From assembly GCA_003254925.1 (NCBI GenBank), contig QANZ01054389.1, forward strand, positions 26,489 to 90,488: 64,000 nt of DNA, in the 5' to 3' direction. Position numbers and translations under genes: made by a program. Source of the DNA: Chamaecrista fasciculata (taxonomy: Eukaryota; Streptophyta; Magnoliopsida; Fabales; Fabaceae). Under the pieces are notes generated by a model. That model did no database searches, was not told where the DNA came from, and worked only from the letters and a program-made list of their open reading frames with translations. Shown piece after piece: positions 58,667 through 64,000 of this stretch. Numbering within the stretch: the first letter of the stretch is position 1; every line of letters begins with the position of its first letter.

Positions 58667-58799
58667 CCAACGGGGGTTAGTCTCCCACAACGTGATGAAT
58701 CAGATTCGAATCCCCGCTAGAAGAGGTGTCCATATTTAGTGCCCGACAGTACCTCGAATAGGATTATCTCCTTTGAAAGATAGCTATAGAAAACAAAAA
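58667..58799 (+). mobile_element. tRNA-type SINE, about 133 bp
   Basis: A Pol III B-box-like GATTCGAATCC is at 58703-58713, in the setting CAGATTCGAATCCCC typical of tRNA T-arms. About 30 bases upstream is GGGGTTAGTCTCC, a weak A-box candidate. The 3' end runs into an A-rich tail (AAAACAAAAAA). A direct repeat AAAAATGGGA flanks it (58657-58666 and 58800-58809), as left by LINE-driven insertion. Confidence 0.75.
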
Positions 58800-58809
58800 A
58801 AAAATGGGA

Positions 58810-59860
58810 GTAATTCAATAAGGACAGAATTATTCTTAAATTTTGCCCTAGGTATCATACAATGTGAAATTGGCCCCAATGTACTGATAATTGAGTCATT
58901 GGCCATAAGCTCAAAATGTCTCTTATGAATTCATATATTAATGCAAACTGTAATGCATATTTGAAAACGGGATTCTTAGGTAACTTGAGATTATGAACAA
59001 ATTATTTTTAAAAGATCATCAGCAGTTTTTTGCATTATTTATCACATACCAAAGTAAATGAAGAATCTTTTTCTACTCTCACTTCAAACTGCGCAAAAGT
59101 TTTACCTACCAAAATTTTAGAAATTTCTGGTTGTGCTAGCAATGAGAATGGATTCAACCCAATGTTGTTTGAACCGCACGGTTCAAATGGTGTTGTCACA
59201 CCTGAGTAATCATGAACCAGACGATAAAATGAGTTGATAAGACTTATAAAATCAAATTAACATTTAGATTGAATTTAACTGTTCAGAACCATTAAACTAA
59301 CCGCTGGTCCAATTTTTTTTTATTGAATCGATTCAACTAATGATTCAATTGATTAGATTATGAACCGAACACTTGTTCGAGTCTTTGTACTACTCAGTAA
59401 TGATAACACTGATTCAACCTACCAACAAAACATTAGTATTATGTAATAATATGCGGACAAAGATGCTTTTTGTATTCATAACACCAATTATGTAGTGTTT
59501 TCCACCAAAAAAGTTATTATATTCTTATTTTCACTTATGACCAAGGCAAGATCACTTTTCCTTACTGTAGATTATTCCTAGAAGTGGTGAGGTATTGATT
59601 TGTTTAAATTTCTCAAGTTCTACAAAACCTACTGAATCTGATGCCACCCAATTGGGCTCCGTTGAAAAATGATAATAACCCTCGTGCTGTAATTAGTTAC
59701 TTAATTAATTACAAGAAAACTCCATCTTAACTGGTGGGCACTCGGGGAATCATATTATTTGTTCAATCACAAATGAGGAATTAACACACTTGAAAAAGAT
59801 GTTTTGCATTTTTCTTGTCTACCTATGATCTATCCGTTTCACACCTAGATGATTAAGCAC
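58810..59860. other. Intergenic, no gene seen
   Basis: AT-rich DNA with no convincing ORF or transposon end; the right edge is the promoter of the small gene that follows. Confidence 0.5.
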
Positions 59861-59867
59861 TATATAA
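59861..59867 (+). promoter_or_regulatory. TATA box of the 188-residue ORF
   Basis: TATATAA lies 46 bases upstream of the ATG at 59913, a spacing that allows a short 5' UTR of about 15-20 bases. Confidence 0.55.
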
Positions 59868-59912
59868 ACAATCCTAACCCCTTAATACTCATTAAATTAG
59901 AGCTGTGAGCTT

Positions 59913-60479
59913 ATGGAAAGGAAGAATAATAATAATAATAGCTCCATCTCATTCATATGCAAAAAAATCCGTGAAGCACTAGCAAACTGTTCTGCTCTTG
60001 TATCCATTATTACCACTCCCACCTCACAAAATCATCAGCAAGAGTACTCTAAAACTATGCCAATTGCTTCAAATTCTCCAAATACCAAAACTCTTATGCA
60101 AACCAAACCCACAAAGCCTCAACATCTCAAGGTTCATTCAGAAGAAGCAGAATCCATTCCTATCAAGTTTGATTACTCAACTCCCATCATTATTCCCAAT
60201 ATTGCAGATCATCATCAGAATGGGAAAGCAAAGGCAGAGAAGACAGAGCAAAATGGTAAGAAAGACACGAACGACACCTTCACTGAGTTCATAGAACGTG
60301 AGAGACAAAAACGCAGAGCAAAAGATGGTGGTGATGATGATGCCAAGAATAGTAAGTATAATATTAATAATGGGTATGGGACCACGAAAAAGGAGAACCA
60401 CAAAGATTATTTCGGGAACTTTATTCATGTTGCTAGGAAGAATATCAGAACCACATCCATTATAAGAAAAGAATATTGA
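59913..60479 (+). CDS. Hypothetical protein, single exon, low-complexity
   Basis: Open frame of 188 residues with a good TATA box upstream. It starts MERKNNNNNSSISFICKKIR, has a short hydrophobic patch (ALANCSALVSIITT), a Ser/Thr/Gln/Lys-rich middle, the charged block FTEFIERERQKRRAKDGGDDD, and a C-terminus with DYFGNFIHVARKNIRTTS. It is hydrophilic and probably mostly disordered. There is no signal peptide or membrane segment that I would trust. The ERERQKRR block could be a nuclear targeting signal. I do not recognise the family; the intact frame, TATA box and codon content support a real gene. Confidence 0.55.
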   Translation: MERKNNNNNSSISFICKKIREALANCSALVSIITTPTSQNHQQEYSKTMPIASNSPNTKTLMQTKPTKPQHLKVHSEEAESIPIKFDYSTPIIIPNIADHHQNGKAKAEKTEQNGKKDTNDTFTEFIERERQKRRAKDGGDDDAKNSKYNINNGYGTTKKENHKDYFGNFIHVARKNIRTTSIIRKEY

Positions 60480-60482
60480 ATT

Positions 60483-60775
60483 TAGTTCTTAGATTATATA
60501 GTCCATTTTAGTTCAATCCTTTTTGTTTTTTTGGTACACATGTTAGTTCAATCCTTGAATCTTTGAAATGATTAATCTAGTCTCTAAAAATTCATAACTC
60601 GTTACAATTTAGTCTCTATAAGGATTAAATTGTACAGTAGTAAAGTATTCATAAAATATTAGTTTATTACGAGTTATGAAATTTTTAGTATCAAATCAAT
60701 TATTTCAAAGGTTTAAGGACTAAACTAACAATGTGTATATAATTTAGGAACAAAAATAATAGTTTACTCCAAGAA
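60483..60775. repeat. Foldback repeat (MITE-like), about 290 bp
   Basis: Left arm (about 60483-60605) and right arm (about 60665-60775) are imperfect inverted copies sharing AATCCTTGAATCTTTGAAAT versus ATTTCAAAGGTTTAAGGAC and CATAACTCGT versus ACGAGTTATG. No clear target duplication. It covers the 3' UTR region of the preceding small gene. Confidence 0.6.
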
Positions 60776-61734
60776 ATAAGGCCCTCCTAGTGGAGCAAGC
60801 ATATGAATTTTCTGAGTGTTACTCAATTTCCTGCACAATTGAATGTTTGAGGTGTCATCTATTCATAGTTTGACGAATGAACCTGAAGAAATAACATGGT
60901 GGATCCATGTTGCATGTTTGTACTTATTAGTTAATAGGAATATAGGATATATTCTTTTTTCTTTTTTTGGCCAAAGTTAATAGGATATATTCTGTTTGCT
61001 TCCCCTGTTTTTCTTCAATTTAACATTTTCTATTTTTCGATTTAACACGTTATATCATAATCAACTATATATTTAACTTACTTTTCGTCAACTATGCTAA
61101 AGCCAATCATAAATAAAACTTTTTTAGAAAAATGAATATCCCTTGCAGCCTCTTGTCAACTACATTAATTCAAGTTTAGTTCCATATTTTATGTTCTAAT
61201 CACCTAATAATAATCACATCTCTAGTAAACAAATTTAACTTTTTTTTTTGTCAATTCAGTATTATATTAATTTTTAAATAATTATAAATATCATCATTTT
61301 ATGAAAAGTCTGCTAATAAAACAATTTATCTAAGTGCTTTTGATAATTAATATGATCGTAAATTTGTTTTGGACCATAATGTAATAAAAGCCCACATTGA
61401 GGCGCAGTTAGGAATGGGCTTGGGCCCCTAGTAAGTTCACAATGGGACCTACTTGTGTTGGAAGCTTATTTATGGTTTCTCTTCACCTAATTCCATTTAG
61501 CCAACCCCTTTTGACTTCCCAAAAAAAAAACATAAACAAAAAATCTCCCACACCAACCAACACTCGAACACCTAACAACACACATAGCTCGACAGTTGAA
61601 AAGGCTAGCAGATTGTGAGGCATAATAAACAATGTGATTCATGTTTTCTTAACGCTATATATTATTATTTTTCAGTCTAATAACGAACTTGTTCAATTTT
61701 ATAAACATCCCGATTTTTTAAAAAATAAAAATAA
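60776..61734. other. Intergenic, no gene seen
   Basis: AT-rich sequence with no supported gene or repeat boundary. Confidence 0.5.
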
Positions 61735-62260
61735 AAGCAAAAGACCCGTTGGTGTCCCTAACGTTTAGGGTCAGTTTCAATTATGCCCTCAACATTTGTT
61801 TTGTGTCAGTTATACCCTTCAACGTTTCACATTGTTTCAATTATACTCTAACCTCTAGTTATGTTAATTAGATTGACGAAAAACACTAATGTATTAACTG
61901 ACTAGGCTAATGAAGATCGTCATTGAACTCAGAAGGTCAAAAAATCTTTTCAGTAAACTTTTTCGACGAGGTTCGTCTTCTCTGGCGAACTTTTCACCGA
62001 GATACATGGTGACTCCGACGACTACAAAAACTCATAACCCAAGGTTTTTTGACCTCCTGAGTTCAATGACAACAACCATTAGCCCAGTCAACTGACACAT
62101 CAGTTTTTTCTGTCAATCTAATTAACGGAGTTATATGTTAAAGTATAATTGATAACAATGTAAAACGTTAGGGTCATAAGTATAACTGACTCAAAATAAA
62201 CATTTGGAGCATAATTAAAACTAACCCCAAAGGTTAGGGGCTCCAATAGGTTTTTCTCTT
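61735..62260. mobile_element. Foldback TIR element 1, about 520 bp
   Basis: Inverted arms: left holds AAAAGACCCGTTGGTGTCCC, right holds the complement of CCTATTGGAGCCCCTAAC. Further inward, GTCATTGAACTCAG pairs with CTGAGTTCAATGAC, so nearly the whole unit folds. The ends lie in A/T-runs and the target duplication cannot be read. TIR wording is typical of Mutator-like MITEs. Confidence 0.65.
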
Positions 62261-62269
62261 TAAAAAAAA

Positions 62270-62720
62270 AAGGTAAAAGACCCATTCGTGCCCCTAACGT
62301 TTGCGGTGATTTTCAGTTATGCCCCTAACGATTCATTTGTATTAGTTGTGCCCCCAATGTGAAACGTTAGTTTCAATTATGCCCCCAATTTTACTTGTGT
62401 ATCACTTTTTTGTTCTGAATTGAATATGTGGCAAGATGACTGGATAAATAAAACATCTCTAATTTATTTTTTATCCACCATGGCATTTCCTACGTTGATT
62501 TACATTCTCTAAACCAAAAAATTACTACCCTAAAGTTTTTTTGACATCTTCATCTTCATCTTCGCAAGCCTTATACCACGTAGGAAATGCCATGGTGGAT
62601 AAAAAATAAATTAGGAATGTTTAATTTATTCAGTCATCTTGTCATATATTCAATTCAGAATAAAAAAAGTAACACACAAATAACAAAAATTGACAGAGTC
62701 AAAATTGAAATTGAGAGCAT
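62270..62720. mobile_element. Foldback TIR element 2, related to element 1, right end decayed
   Basis: The left arm begins GGTAAAAGACCCATTCGTGC, close to the arm of element 1. TTTATCCACCATGGCATTTCC (in part) pairs with GGAAATGCCATGGTGGATAAA, and GAATTGAATATG with CATATATTCAATTC. The right arm matches only to about 62720; the outermost right end is missing or mutated. It lies immediately next to element 1 in the same orientation. Confidence 0.6.
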
Positions 62721-62789
62721 AATTGAAATTGGGTGCTTATTTGATCAGCAACTAACGCTTACAAATAAATCAATAATTGAATAAATGTT

Positions 62790-63790
62790 TCAGCGTAAAT
62801 GTTAACTTCACCAAATGTTTCTTTCTCAGATCTCGGAGATATTGTTTTGACGTGTTTTTGCAGTTTACGACATGCGTGCGTCTCTCTCCGTCTCAATTAG
62901 TATTTTAATTTATCTTTTCCACTCTAATTAAAGAACAAATTAGTATTATTGTTGATGTTATTATCATTATTATAGTAAATGCACGACCATTAGTAGAATC
63001 AAAGGCGCTCTACGATGTTTTGACTCCTCCAATTCAAATTAGTCATCTTATATCACAGTATATAGCACTAAAAAAATGACAACCGAAAATACAGATAGAG
63101 AAAATATATGATATTAGGCCATTTTTTTTATATAATATCATAAGTTAATGAATTTGATATTTCGAATGTTTTGTGGACTTAAAGAATCAAAACAGCACGG
63201 GCTTTTCCACAAATAAAATAATTTGTGTGACTTTTTTATGATCTAAGAGTGTTTCTTCTCTATTTATTTTTATAGTATAAAAGAAGATTAATCTTATTTG
63301 AAGTAGATGAAATCATAAAATCATTAACTTTTTACTCCGATCACATTTCCAAGTCTCAAATTCAATAGTTTTAATTAAGTTGAATTAGATAAATCAAAAA
63401 ATTAAGTTGAATTAGCATCTAACTAATTAATTCGCGCCTTCAGTTGTTGTGTTAATAATATTTTTTATTATAATTAATTAATAATTTAGTTTCTAAAATT
63501 TGATATGTTTATCAATTTAATTTTTTAAAAAATATAAAATTTCATCCTTGAAATAAATAATTATAATTAGTTGAGTATTCGTCTTAAAACATTTATTGAC
63601 AAATATGAAACTCACACTATCGACATCTATATATGAGATGGGTCATGGGTGTTCTTTTCTTCATCTTCGGTAGGATATAAGAATATTATTACTACATGTG
63701 ATTTTTTATTAATATTTAGTATAATCTTAAACTTGAGTTGGTATCAAAATTAATCAATATTATTGAATTCTAAAAATGTATGCATATATT
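62790..63790. other. Intergenic, no gene seen
   Basis: Very AT-rich with no ORF of interest or recognised repeat ends. Confidence 0.5.
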
Positions 63791-64000
63791 TAGGGATGTC
63801 AACGGGTAAAACACGCGGTTATTTTTATCACTGTCTGTATTCGTATTTGTTTATCATATTCAATATTTTTATACTCTATCCAGTATTCATATATTTATAT
63901 TATATGATATTAAATACCAGATATCCTAACTATTCATTCATTTCAGATGAATATCAACTAGTTAAAGTAATATCCGTATTCACCTGATATTTGATAATCC
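63791..64000 (+). mobile_element. Left end of a hAT-like repeat, cut by the window edge
   Basis: TAGGGATGTCAACGGGT at 63791 resembles the tip of the hAT MITE at 3565 (TAGGGGTGTCAA) and is followed by GTATTC/ATATCC words common in such elements. The other end lies beyond the window. Confidence 0.5.

Overview
The window is nuclear DNA from a plant, most likely a eudicot. Genes are split by many GT-AG introns, intergenic DNA is AT-rich, and the encoded proteins match well-known land-plant families (HUA2-like, EID1-like F-box, OSCA/CSC1, MED33, BPM). I cannot name the species. Three runs of N (725-754, 10786-11690, 50414-50816) and one single N (38438) mark assembly gaps. All exon models below were built by reading splice sites and checking that reading phase is kept across every junction; they are not transcript-supported.

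Layout. At the left edge is the 5' end of a HUA2-like PWWP gene (minus strand, rest lies outside). From 3.0 to 13.6 kb is transposon territory: a Stowaway-type MITE, a hAT-type MITE with a perfect 8-bp target duplication, and a CACTA (En/Spm) element that carries an ORF with the plant Ptta/En-Spm domain and is broken by a Ty1/copia reverse transcriptase fragment and a gap. From 15.1 to 17.9 kb is an EDL3-like F-box gene behind a promoter rich in G-box/ABRE motifs. From 19.5 to 23.2 kb is a ten-exon OSCA1/CSC1 channel gene. It converges on a 12-exon MED33 Mediator subunit gene (24.7-33.5 kb, minus). From 35.0 to 38.1 kb is a zinc-finger DEDDh exonuclease (minus). LSM2 (40.9-43.2 kb, minus) is flanked by two elements of one Mutator-like family: a foldback MITE and a Pack-MULE that has captured the start of a DUF2828-type gene. 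From 45.8 to 49.7 kb is a BPM (MATH-BTB) gene (minus). Next come a 5' piece of a PI-PLC X-domain gene truncated by a gap, an inverted-repeat element, and a five-exon gene for a conserved plant membrane protein of unknown function (53.3-56.9 kb, plus). The right end is sparse: a tRNA-type SINE, a small single-exon ORF of unknown function (59.9-60.5 kb), several foldback repeats and the start of another hAT-like repeat at the edge.

The genes do not form a pathway. They are ordinary, mostly housekeeping or regulatory plant genes (transcription, RNA processing and turnover, ubiquitin ligase adaptors, osmosensing). I saw no unknown multi-gene system. The most informative unusual structures are the Pack-MULE with gene capture and its sister MITE, the chimeric CACTA locus with an internal degenerate duplicate of its last exon, the SINE with its target duplication, and the dense G-box promoter of the EDL3-like gene.
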